A stretch of 32,342 bases of DNA from Microcaldota archaeon (GTDB lineage Archaea; Micrarchaeota; Micrarchaeia; Micrarchaeales; Micrarchaeaceae). Made by a program: the position numbers and the translations under genes. Positions within the stretch are counted from its first letter, which is position 1, and each line of letters starts with the position of its first letter. The notes under the pieces were generated by a model. That model ran no database searches, was not told where the DNA came from, and was given only the letters and a program-made list of their open reading frames with translations. Location of the stretch: contig JAGWFU010000001.1 of NCBI GenBank assembly GCA_028867845.1, positions 1 through 32,342 on the forward strand, in the 5' to 3' direction. Positions 16,601-23,077 of the stretch are shown here, in pieces.

Positions 16601-17203
16601 TCACTGCTTGTAGGAGATTGATACCTGGTTGTTGTAAAGAAGCGCGTTCTGCGTGAGCAGCGCCCGTACAGTCACGCCTATGATTGAGTTTATCGGTATG
16701 AGCGGCGTGAAGTTCAGCGGGTATGTGCCGTTTATCGGCACAGCAAACTCCTGACTGCCAACGAGGAGGTTCGACTTGCCGGTCAATCTTGCGTTGGCAG
16801 TGGCCATGATCGTTATTGCGTTGGTCGAGTTAAGTTGACTGTAGAGCGTCTGCTGGAGCGAGTACGCGCTAATCCCCCCCAAAACGATCTCGTACTCGGC
16901 GCCGTTGCTTATGTAGTTCTGGATGGTCCCGCTGTTCCTCAGAGCCGAGAGAGTGCCGAGAACTGAGTTTGTGACCTCGGGGCTGTTCGAGTTGATCCCC
17001 AGCATCGCAGTGCTGGAGTAGCCGGCTATGACCACGTTGGCAGTGCCCGCTGCGAAGAAGCTCTGCTCCTGTATCGAGCTGGTAGTGGAGCTTGAAGCCA
17101 CTGCTGGCGCGTTGCTGCTGATCCCGAGGTAGGAGAATATGAACATCAGCCCTATGAAGACGGAGCCAGCAAACAGCAGCTTCTTCTTTCTCTTCTCCTC
17201 CAT
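16601..17203 (-). CDS. N-anchored extracytoplasmic protein
   Basis: The 200-residue product begins with a basic MEEKRKKK and one hydrophobic helix (about 9-26). A Ser/Thr-rich stretch and an all-beta-looking extracellular domain (TANVVIAGYSST, AEYEIVLGGIS, LLVGSQEFAVPING) follow, ending VSISYKQ. It starts seven bases after the end of the FKBP-type gene and would be co-transcribed with it. No family is recognised. The loss of the FKBP gene's natural 5' end may also have removed this gene's promoter, so its expression is uncertain. Confidence 0.7.
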   Translation of the reverse strand: MEEKRKKKLLFAGSVFIGLMFIFSYLGISSNAPAVASSSTTSSIQEQSFFAAGTANVVIAGYSSTAMLGINSNSPEVTNSVLGTLSALRNSGTIQNYISNGAEYEIVLGGISAYSLQQTLYSQLNSTNAITIMATANARLTGKSNLLVGSQEFAVPINGTYPLNFTPLIPINSIIGVTVRALLTQNALLYNNQVSISYKQ

Positions 17204-17210
17204 GCGCGCT

Positions 17211-17852
17211 TCAGCTCTTCTGCTTCGCCTCCTCAGGCCTCACGTACTCTTCGTCGATGTCCACCTTGCCCACGTTCTTGAAGTAGGTGAAGATGCCAGC
17301 GACAAGGTTGGCCTTGCCCATGAAATAATCAGCGTTCTTCTTTACCGAGTTGTCGAAGCTCAGCCTGACATCCTTGTCCTTCACATCGATCTTTGTTACA
17401 TCAAGGCCGGTCATCTTGCCGAGTGCAGATATCTTCTCCTTGTCGTCGGTGAGGTTCTTCACTACCTTGACCTCGTATGTTATCTCCCTGCCCGCGAGCG
17501 GGTGGTTTGCGTCCACTACCACTCTTCCGGAGTTGACGCTCTTCACTATCGCGGTCATGTTGTCCAGGTTCACCTGAAGACCCGGATACGGATCTATATC
17601 GTGCTTCCTGAACTCCGCAATCGGCATTATCCTGACGAGGTCCTCCATGCGCTCGCCGAACGCCTCATCGGGCTTAAATGTGGCCTTCTTGCTCTCGTTG
17701 ATGCCCATAGAGTGCAGCTCCCTGTCGAGCCCCTTTATCACTCCCTTGCTGCCCAGAACCACGAGCACCGGCCCGTAGCTGTTCTCCTTCTCGTGGGGCG
17801 CAGGCAGCGTGCACTCCTGCGTCGTCAACGCGATAGTGCTGGACACCTCCAC
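17211..17852 (-). pseudogene. FKBP-type peptidyl-prolyl isomerase, N-terminus lost at a junction
   Basis: From about residue 20 the frame is a long archaeal FKBP/SlyD-type isomerase: YGPVLVVLGSKGVIKGLDREL, then FKPDEAFGERMEDLVRIMP, VVVDANHPLAGREITYEVKV and a C-terminal helical extension. These proteins catalyse proline isomerisation and act as chaperones. The first 30-35 family residues, including the FDTT-type strand with an active-site Asp, are missing. In their place, upstream of about 17800, the minus strand is simply the complement of a pilin-gene remnant, and the GTG at 17852 lies inside that remnant. The substrate pocket should therefore be incomplete. Either this is a broken gene or the insert-flap and C-terminal parts survive as a partial protein. 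A misassembly is less likely because the copies have diverged, but it should be excluded. Confidence 0.75.
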
Positions 17853-18026
17853 GATAAGAGGGGGGCCTGCAAGACAAACAACGTCTACTGCAGCGCGAGC
17901 CAGAACTCCACAATAACAATCAACTGCACGCCCCAGTACTACCTCACCGAGTCCGCAAGTCCGTCCGCCGGCGGCTCTGGCATTGTGGTAATAGCGTACA
18001 ACTCCCTAGGCAACGGGAATCCATAG
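17788..18026 (+). pseudogene. Chimeric remnant of pilin-like glycine-rich gene
   Basis: Bases 17788-17978 are a diverged copy of 13053-13240 (VHSCVVNAIV, STITINCTPQYYLTESAS). They run directly into a glycine-rich family C-terminus, GSGIVVIAYNSLGNGNP, with TAG at 18024-18026. A length change in a G run (ataagaggggggcc versus ataaggggggcg) shifts the frame near 17860. There is no start or pilin anchor. It is therefore an internally deleted, frameshifted fragment joining two parts of the family, and it abuts the truncated FKBP gene on the opposite strand. Confidence 0.8.
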
Positions 18027-18080
18027 ACGTCCCCCCTCTCTGTCGTATCCCGCTAATATCTCCCCTCTTTAAGTCTTTAC

Positions 18081-18180
18081 CCACAAGAAGAATGCCCAAC
18101 CGCTTGTGGCGTGGTTAAGGAACGAAGCTAGAGTACTTCGTGCCTGCCGCTATCCGATGCCCCGCCCCTTGGGATGGGGT
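18081..18180 (+). other. Structured intergenic segment, three successive hairpins (candidate RNA or leader)
   Basis: Three inverted repeats follow each other: ccacaag/cttgtgg (18081-18087 with 18103-18109), acgaag/cttcgt (18122-18127 with 18136-18141), and a bulged CCCC..CCC/GGG..GGGG stem (18160-18179). A TATA-like ctaatatc at about 18052-18059 would place a start near the first stem. No open frame is convincing here. It may be a small RNA or a structured leader of the pilin-like gene at 18279. It does not fold as a tRNA by eye. Confidence 0.4.
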
Positions 18181-18241
18181 TATCCACTTCTGTCGGGAAG
18201 AAATTCTGGCGGGACAACACACAAAGCCAGTATCGCCGTAA

Positions 18242-18252
18242 GATTATTAAAC
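18242..18252 (+). promoter_or_regulatory. TATA box of the second pilin-like gene
   Basis: The element gattattaaac lies 27-37 bases upstream of the ATG at 18279, consistent with a short leader starting near 18272. Confidence 0.5.
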
Positions 18253-18278
18253 TGTTACAGATAAGGCATATAGATTTG

Positions 18279-19934
18279 ATGGGGGGGGGAAAGGGCAAAC
18301 GGCTGAAACAGCAGTCGGCGCTGGAGCTGCTCACAACCTACTCGTGGGCCCTCCTGATAATCGCCATATTCGTGGCGGCAGTCGCAGTGATAAACAGCGC
18401 AAGGCCTGCGACCAACTATCTCGCATCCTCATGTTCAATAGAGCCACTTCTCCTGTGCACCCAGACCCTTCTCAACTACAACGCGATAAGCCCGATAAAA
18501 TTCACAATCCTCTTCCAGAATAACTTAGGGCAGACGATGTACTTCCCACTCAACTCGATCAACATAACTGTGACGAACATAGGCAACAAGGGAGTGACAT
18601 ACTCGAAGGGCAACTGCACCCCCTCCCTTGCACTGCAGGGCACGCCGATACTTTGCAGCGCCTACATACCCGGTACGTTCAAGCCCGCGATAGGAACGCA
18701 GGAGACCATACTGTTCTCGCTGAACTACCAATTGTGCAGGACCAACGCGCCCTCCTCCTGCGCCTCGACGCAGTACAGGACGGCCGGCCAGTCGTCGCAG
18801 ACCATGGCGCCCTCGGCAACCGTGTTCCACACGCTGAAGATAACTGCGAGTCCAACCTCGGGGTTCGTGAACCTCAACGGGGTGACATATCTCAACAACG
18901 CCAACGTCCTGCTTCTCACCAACAACTACAACGTGTACGCGATACCACCATCGGGGTACAAGTTCTCCTCTTGGGGAATCAGTGTGGGGGCAGGAGGCGG
19001 GACCTCAAGCGTCGTATCCAGCTCCACGCAGAACACGATACTCAATCTGGGGTCCAACGCGACCCTGACCGCCAACTTCGGCACCTTGCCGACTACGAGC
19101 ACGGTGACCCTGACTTCTACGTCAACGGCCTCAACCTCATCAACAACTACGTCATCGACTACAACAACCACCATATTCGCTGCTACCTGCGGAGGGAGCG
19201 CCAGCTCTTCATCCGGCAACACGATCTGCACATTTACCTCGAGCGGAACGTTCACACCTAACGGCGCAGGAAATGTTGCGGTTCTTGTAGTTGCGGGCGG
19301 AGGCGGCGGCGGAAAGTCTGGATTCGGAGGTGGAGGTGGGGGAGGCGTAGTCTATGCTTCATCGTATGCTGTAAGTAGTGTTGCTTACAGTGTTACAGTG
19401 GGCGGCGGCGGAAGTGGCGCGTACGATAATAACGGAATCAGCTCTGTATTCAGTACCATAACGGCAATTGGGGGTGGAGGAGCTTCAGGCCAAAACGGCG
19501 GTTCTGGGGGCGGATGTATGGGATGTAGTGCAGGAGGAACATCAATACAAGGAAACAGCGGCGGCGGAACCGGATATGGAAATAACGGTGCTGGAGTCTT
19601 AGATGAGTCCCATAGTGGCGGTGGTGGCGGTGCTGGGAGCCCGGGTAGTGCTGGATCTCCAGGAGCAGGCGGTGCAGGCGGATCCGGTATGGCATTTAGC
19701 ATTTCAGGTTCCGTGGTGTATTATGCCGGTGGAGGAGGGGGAATTTATGGTGGTGCTGGAGGTTCTGGGGGCGGAGGGAATGGCGTAGCCACCAATGGCA
19801 ACAATGGCTTTCCAGGAACTGCAAATACAGGCGGAGGCGGGGGCGCCGGAGGAGCAAGCGGAGATAATGGAGGAGATGGGGGATCTGGCATAGTCATAAT
19901 AGCGTACAACGCCCTTGGCAACGGCACTCCCTAA
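18279..19934 (+). CDS. Pilin-anchored surface protein with Thr-rich linker and glycine-rich domain
   Basis: The chosen ATG at 18279 puts the pilin-like signal at the N-terminus (GKRLKQQSALELLTTYSWALL, then a hydrophobic helix), as expected; the longer frame from 18174 would bury it. The product has 551 residues. After the anchor comes a beta-rich extracellular part with Cys pairs (about 45-190) and one InlB-like unit (TASPTSGFVNL through TLTANFG). A Ser/Thr-only linker around residue 270 is a likely glycosylation zone. The Gly-rich domain opens GNVAVLVVAGGGGGG, contains many GGxGG units and ends SGIVIIAYNALGNGTP. A run of nine G immediately after the AT of the start codon (18281-18289) makes the frame prone to slippage. 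Composition shifts in the Gly-rich part, as in the gene at 12143. Confidence 0.82.
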   Translation: MGGGKGKRLKQQSALELLTTYSWALLIIAIFVAAVAVINSARPATNYLASSCSIEPLLLCTQTLLNYNAISPIKFTILFQNNLGQTMYFPLNSINITVTNIGNKGVTYSKGNCTPSLALQGTPILCSAYIPGTFKPAIGTQETILFSLNYQLCRTNAPSSCASTQYRTAGQSSQTMAPSATVFHTLKITASPTSGFVNLNGVTYLNNANVLLLTNNYNVYAIPPSGYKFSSWGISVGAGGGTSSVVSSSTQNTILNLGSNATLTANFGTLPTTSTVTLTSTSTASTSSTTTSSTTTTTIFAATCGGSASSSSGNTICTFTSSGTFTPNGAGNVAVLVVAGGGGGGKSGFGGGGGGGVVYASSYAVSSVAYSVTVGGGGSGAYDNNGISSVFSTITAIGGGGASGQNGGSGGGCMGCSAGGTSIQGNSGGGTGYGNNGAGVLDESHSGGGGGAGSPGSAGSPGAGGAGGSGMAFSISGSVVYYAGGGGGIYGGAGGSGGGGNGVATNGNNGFPGTANTGGGGGAGGASGDNGGDGGSGIVIIAYNALGNGTP

Positions 19935-19967
19935 TTGCGTTCTCTACAAAGCCCAGGTCGCAGAAAG

Positions 19968-19977
19968 CCTTAAATAG
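19968..19977 (+). promoter_or_regulatory. TATA box of the eL8-eS28-eL24 cluster
   Basis: The element ccttaaatag would set transcription near 20000, giving a leader of about 70 bases before the ATG at 20070. That is unusually long for this genome and contains a possible kink-turn. Confidence 0.55.
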
Positions 19978-20033
19978 CTTAACGAGACAATACTTATCAC
20001 CTGCAAGCGCGGGTCCTTTATCCTAAAGGAAAG

Positions 20034-20066
20034 TAATACTGGATGAAGTACAGACCGACGGTGTTA
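20034..20066 (+). promoter_or_regulatory. Possible kink-turn hairpin in the L7Ae mRNA leader
   Basis: Seven bases at 20034-20040 (taatact) pair with 20060-20066 (ggtgtta), including G-U pairs. The enclosed strands read GGATGA (box C-like) and CCGAC (box D-like GA), with a 2-bp GU/AC inner stem. L7Ae binds kink-turns and is known in some archaea to bind its own leader. The fit here is by eye only. Confidence 0.35.
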
Positions 20067-20069
20067 TAC

Positions 20070-20531
20070 ATGGCAAAATCCTACGTGGAATTCGAAGTAT
20101 CTAGTGAAGTCGTCGCGAAGACGTACGAGGCCCTGCAGATGGCAAGGCAGACGGGAACGATAAGGAAGGGGGCCAACGAGGTCACCAAGAGCGTCGAGAG
20201 GGGGCTCGCCACATTCGTGGTGATGGCCGGAGACGTGGAGCCCGAGGAGGTCGTGGTCCACATACCCAGCCTCTGCAAGCAGAAGAAGATAGCATACTCA
20301 TATGTCCCGAGCAAGGCAGAGCTCGGCAAGGCGATAGGCATGAACGTCCCCTGCACCGCGATAGCCGTGGAGAAGGAGGGCAACGCCGCATCGCACCTCA
20401 AGGACATAAAGGCCAAGATATCAGGCTCTGCTCCGAAGGAGGCGAAGGCCGAGGCACCTGCAGCGCCGAAGGCTGAGAAGCCTGCGGCAAAGAAGCAGGA
20501 GAAGAAGGAAGAGGCCAAGCCTGCAGAATAA
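20070..20531 (+). CDS. rpl7ae: Large ribosomal subunit protein eL8 (L7Ae)
   Basis: From the ATG at 20070 the protein begins MAKSYVEFEVSSEVVAKTYE, as L7Ae proteins do; an upstream in-frame ATG at 20043 would add nine atypical residues and lies inside a predicted leader hairpin. The 153-residue product has the kink-turn-binding helix (IRKGANEVTKSVERG), the core strand TFVVMAGDVEPEEVV, and the loop IAYSYVPSKAELGKAIGM. It acts in the 50S subunit, in box C/D and H/ACA RNPs and in RNase P. An added tail of about 35 residues rich in Ala, Lys, Glu and Pro is longer than in most archaeal homologues. It is the first gene of a ribosomal cluster with eS28 and eL24. Confidence 0.95.
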   Translation: MAKSYVEFEVSSEVVAKTYEALQMARQTGTIRKGANEVTKSVERGLATFVVMAGDVEPEEVVVHIPSLCKQKKIAYSYVPSKAELGKAIGMNVPCTAIAVEKEGNAASHLKDIKAKISGSAPKEAKAEAPAAPKAEKPAAKKQEKKEEAKPAE

Positions 20532-20549
20532 TACTGAACAAATGATCGC

Positions 20550-20801
20550 ATGGCGGACCAGCAGCAATCCCAGCCCCAACAGGGCCCGCAGCTCGCGGGT
20601 TTCCTAGCCGAGATAGTGGACATAAACACCGAGGCGAAGACGGGGATATCGGGCGAGATATACTCTGTGTCGTGCAGGATACTCGAGGGCAACGACAAGG
20701 GCAGGATAATAAGGAGGAACGTGCTGGGCCCGATAAAGATCGGCGACATAGTGAGGCTGCCGGACACGAGCAGGGAGGCAAGGGAGATAAAGGTAAAGTG
20801 A
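20550..20801 (+). CDS. rps28e: Small ribosomal subunit protein eS28
   Basis: The 83-residue protein has the eS28 core: AEIVDINTEAKTGISGE, then VSCRILEGNDKGRIIRRNVLGP, the IGDIVRLPDT stretch and REAREIK at the end. This is an OB-fold protein of the 30S head. A Gln-rich N-terminal extension (about 15 residues) precedes the core. It follows eL8 by 18 bases and precedes eL24 by 12 bases, the conserved archaeal order L7Ae-S28e-L24e. Confidence 0.93.
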   Translation: MADQQQSQPQQGPQLAGFLAEIVDINTEAKTGISGEIYSVSCRILEGNDKGRIIRRNVLGPIKIGDIVRLPDTSREAREIKVK

Positions 20802-20813
20802 CCCGGTGACCAC

Positions 20814-20978
20814 ATGAAGTGCAACTACTGCCAGAAGGAGATAAGGAAGGGCACGGGCACCATGTTCGTCTACACCACAGGGGCCATCAGCTACTTCTGC
20901 TCCAACAGGTGCTACAAGACGACTATCTTCACTAAGAGGAAGATAAACCCGAAGCTCACGCGCACTGCAAAGAAGTGA
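20814..20978 (+). CDS. rpl24e: Large ribosomal subunit protein eL24
   Basis: This short 54-residue gene begins MKCNYCQKEIRKGTGTMFV and has the eL24 zinc ribbon (Cys3, Cys6, Cys29, Cys33 in YFCSNRC) followed by the basic end typical of the archaeal form. It lies 12 bases after eS28 with ggtgac just before the ATG, and completes the ribosomal cluster. The ndk and infB genes that often follow in archaea are absent here. Confidence 0.93.
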   Translation: MKCNYCQKEIRKGTGTMFVYTTGAISYFCSNRCYKTTIFTKRKINPKLTRTAKK

Positions 20979-20988
20979 GCAGGGCGAA

Positions 20989-21000
20989 AGGTATTTAGAA
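20989..21000 (+). promoter_or_regulatory. TATA-like element upstream of the small membrane protein
   Basis: The sequence aggtatttagaa lies about 29-40 bases upstream of the ATG at 21029. Confidence 0.45.
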
Positions 21001-21028
21001 ATGTTTTACCCATTACCCTTGGGTCTGC

Positions 21029-21391
21029 ATGGCTGAGAAACGCACGCTGATTTTCATCTTCCTACTGGTAGGTGGGATCGCAACCGTAATAGGCGGCATG
21101 TTCACCTCGCTGATAGGCCTGCTGTTCCACAACGCATTCAACCCTGCAGGGGCGATGCAGCTTATACCAATATACAACACGTTCAGCTTCTACAGCCTTC
21201 TCGGCATGATATCCGGCATAATGCTCATAGTATCCGCGCTGGAGGTGCACCACAACAGGAAGAAGAACTCGATAAAGTACTGGTCCACCGTCGCGCTGGC
21301 CTTCACCATAATAAGCCTCTTCGACGGAGGAGGGCTCGTCCTGGGATTCATACTCGGCATAATAGGCAGCCTGATCGGCCTCACCGAGTGA
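21029..21391 (+). CDS. Four-helix integral membrane protein
   Basis: The 120-residue protein has four hydrophobic helices: about residues 7-30, 50-72, 84-98 and 102-118. A small loop (HHNRKKNSIKYW) lies between helices two and three. The last pair, LFDGGGLVLGFILGIIGSLIGL, resembles small DUF4064-type membrane proteins, a weak recollection. No catalytic residues are apparent. It stands alone with its own promoter. Confidence 0.75.
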   Translation: MAEKRTLIFIFLLVGGIATVIGGMFTSLIGLLFHNAFNPAGAMQLIPIYNTFSFYSLLGMISGIMLIVSALEVHHNRKKNSIKYWSTVALAFTIISLFDGGGLVLGFILGIIGSLIGLTE

Positions 21392-21427
21392 GAGCCTTTA
21401 TCCTCATATAAGCGCCAGTGGCGAAGG

Positions 21428-21437
21428 CTTAAATAAT
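21428..21437 (+). promoter_or_regulatory. TATA box of the 21468 gene
   Basis: The element cttaaataat lies 31-40 bases upstream of the ATG at 21468. Confidence 0.6.
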
Positions 21438-21467
21438 CCCGACCCTAATTGTTGCTACAGTGTGTGA

Positions 21468-21983
21468 ATGACTGCATTCAGCTCTGTGGCCCACAAAGAC
21501 CTTCCCTCCGACAGCAAGCTCCCTCCTCATTTCTCTTCTGAATCTAGCGAGATACGCAAGAGGCTTACTGAGATCAACGCCTCCACAGCCGAGATACTGA
21601 AGAAGATAGCAGTCAACGGAAAGGAGGCAGCCTACCTTTTCAAGCTCTCAGGCTGCGACTACAACACGATGAGGTACAACCTCAACAGGATAGAATTCGC
21701 GCTGAACAAGGGGCTGAAGCCGGAGTATATCAAGGAGGTGGCGACCGGGCCTGACGGCACGTTCCACGACAAGACATACGCCCTGCTGCTGCTCATAAGC
21801 GACGCTGAGATGAAGATCCCGGACTATCTGATGCGCTCCGGCATAACGGGCACCAAGATAAAGGGCGCCCTCGAGCGCGGGTTCGGCGGAGACATCAACT
21901 ACATGTACCAGACGATAATCAAGGCCATGGCATTCGAGGCCAAAGAGGCAAGGATGCCGATAAGCCCTAGGACAGAAGGCTAA
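21468..21983 (+). CDS. Hypothetical helical protein
   Basis: I do not recognise this 171-residue protein. It is mostly helical, soluble, with one Cys (SGCDYNTMRYNLNRIEFAL) and no signal or membrane segment. A motif near residue 127, GITGTKIKGALERGFGGD, resembles GVRGGDLSRALEEGYAGD in the next (frameshifted) gene, so the two may be distant paralogues or share a repeat. A good TATA box lies upstream. It is followed after 36 bases by that gene and may be co-transcribed with it. Confidence 0.65.
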   Translation: MTAFSSVAHKDLPSDSKLPPHFSSESSEIRKRLTEINASTAEILKKIAVNGKEAAYLFKLSGCDYNTMRYNLNRIEFALNKGLKPEYIKEVATGPDGTFHDKTYALLLLISDAEMKIPDYLMRSGITGTKIKGALERGFGGDINYMYQTIIKAMAFEAKEARMPISPRTEG

Positions 21984-22019
21984 AGAAGCTATCGCAGCAC
22001 AGATAATTCCGGTGGAACC

Positions 22020-22390
22020 GTGAAGATCTACATGGCAGGCATCGAGTCTGCCGAAGCGCACCAGATTTCAGGCGGCTCTACAATGGCCTGCTCAGGGTGC
22101 TCGCGACGAAGGCCGGAGTGCTGGACGTCAACGCGCTTGTGTTCGTAAGCCAGGTTAACATCATAGACTCCAGCGGAGGCTTCAGGGGCAGGGAAAACGG
22201 AATACTTTCTCTTATAAGAATCGGTGTCAGGGGAGGCGATTTGTCCCGGGCATTGGAGGAGGGATACGCTGGCGATGCAGTGGCGTTTTACAAGGGGCTG
22301 ACATCGGGAAACCCTATGGTGCGGCTTGAGCGGATAGGCATAAGGACCGATTACAACGAATTCAGCCTCTCGTCGATGCTGAAGGCCTAG
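22020..22390 (+). pseudogene. Hypothetical gene with a one-base frameshift
   Basis: A GTG at 22020, preceded by GGTGG, opens VKIYMAGIESAEAHQI. At about 22065 the reading must drop one base to continue as FRRLYNGLLRVLATKAGVLDV and on through SQVNIIDSSGGFRGREN to a TAG at 22388-22390. Restoring one base (for example ATATTC for ATTTC) gives a single frame of about 123 residues. As it stands, the upstream frame stops near 22144 and the downstream frame could only start internally (GTG 22097). It is a broken gene, a sequencing error or, less likely, programmed frameshifting. The family is unknown. The stop shares CTAG with that of the convergent gene. Confidence 0.65.
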
Positions 22391-22602
22391 CCCCCTTTTA
22401 TCTCCTCCACCTTCACGTCGTCGCCCCCGCCCTTCATCGACTCGCCTATTACGTGCTGTATCCCGAACTTCATCAGCTCTGCCTGGTACTTGGATAGGAA
22501 GACCTTGCGTCCAGCCATGTCCTTTATTATGTAGGCGCCGCTGTCGTCGACGGTCACTATGATGTACTCCTTGCCCTTGCTTATCCTGTAGCTCTTGGCC
22601 AT
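22387..22602 (-). CDS. Small hypothetical protein
   Basis: The 71-residue product starts MAKSYRISKGKEYIIVTVDDSG and looks like a small beta-rich domain followed by a helix and a polar, Gly-rich tail. No family is recognised. The start at 22602 is three bases after the stop of the upstream gene (22606-22968), so the pair is an operon. Its TAG stop lies in the CTAG that also ends the opposing gene. Confidence 0.65.
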   Translation of the reverse strand: MAKSYRISKGKEYIIVTVDDSGAYIIKDMAGRKVFLSKYQAELMKFGIQHVIGESMKGGGDDVKVEEIKGG

Positions 22603-22605
22603 GGC

Positions 22606-22968
22606 CTAGCCTTCGCACCTTATGCTCTTGCCGAACTCCAGCCTCTCCGCTATTGCCCCGTCCTCATCATAGACGTAGGCGACTATCGAGATCGGGTACT
22701 CGTCGGGGAAGTTGTTCGCGCTGGTGTACATCCTTATCGGCTTCTGCAGCGAGCCGCTCGGCTTGAGTATGCCTATCCTAGTCCTGCCCACGTTGAGCTC
22801 CTTGTCGTGAGCCAAGGTAAGCGGGTTCTTCACGTTGATGTCGCACTCGCACCAGAAGGTCCTCGCGGCGTCGAGATTCTTCATCAGTATCTTCATCACA
22901 ACCTCGTTCTTGGTGTAGGCCTTCAGCACCTGGGGCTCGAATTCGGTAGTAAGCTCAACGGTCGTCAC
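22606..22968 (-). CDS. Conserved-looking beta-sandwich protein
   Basis: The 120-residue protein is predicted all-beta, with alternating strands such as VELTTEFEPQVLKAYTKNEVVM, TFWCECDINVKNPLTLA and YPISIVAYVYDEDGAI, suggesting an Ig-like or arrestin-like sandwich. It has no signal or anchor, so it is probably cytoplasmic. I associate this type with small conserved archaeal proteins of unknown function but cannot name a family. The ATG at 22968 faces the divergent winged-helix gene, and tttattaat on the minus strand at about 23005-23014 is a likely TATA box. Confidence 0.7.
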   Translation of the reverse strand: MTTVELTTEFEPQVLKAYTKNEVVMKILMKNLDAARTFWCECDINVKNPLTLAHDKELNVGRTRIGILKPSGSLQKPIRMYTSANNFPDEYPISIVAYVYDEDGAIAERLEFGKSIRCEG

Positions 22969-23004
22969 AAAATCATCAGTAACCTTAGCAGTGATTACGG
23001 ATTA

Positions 23005-23030
23005 TTAATAAATAAGAAGATATTTATAGA
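23005..23030. promoter_or_regulatory. Bidirectional promoter region
   Basis: An AT-rich block holds a minus-strand TATA (tttattaat, about 23005-23014) for the gene at 22968 and a plus-strand TATA (gatatttata, about 23019-23029) for the winged-helix gene at 23078. Both spacings are within the usual archaeal range or slightly longer. Confidence 0.5.
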
Positions 23031-23077
23031 TTCGAGCAGAGTAGTTAGCTGTCAATCTATTCCAGTCAGTGCGATAC

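Noticed and set aside
17788..17978. Duplicate block as a simple assembly artefact
   Set aside because: The two copies differ at about 15-20% of positions and by an indel, so they are separate sequences and not one collapsed or copied contig piece. The FKBP junction itself still needs read support.
17139..18026. A 295-codon plus-strand frame covering the FKBP locus
   Set aside because: The first two thirds are the antisense of the FKBP and anchored-protein genes. Only the end (from about 17788) is meaningful, and that part is a frameshifted pilin-family remnant.
18081..18180. Possible tRNA between the remnant and the second pilin-like gene
   Set aside because: A GTGGTTAAGG stretch looks like a D arm, but there is no T-arm GGTTCGA, no 7-bp acceptor pair at the right spacing and no CCA-type end.
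12143..19934. Insertion sequence or transposon behind the rearranged surface region
   Set aside because: No transposase, integrase, terminal inverted repeats or target duplications were seen; diverged homologous blocks suggest recombination between family members instead.
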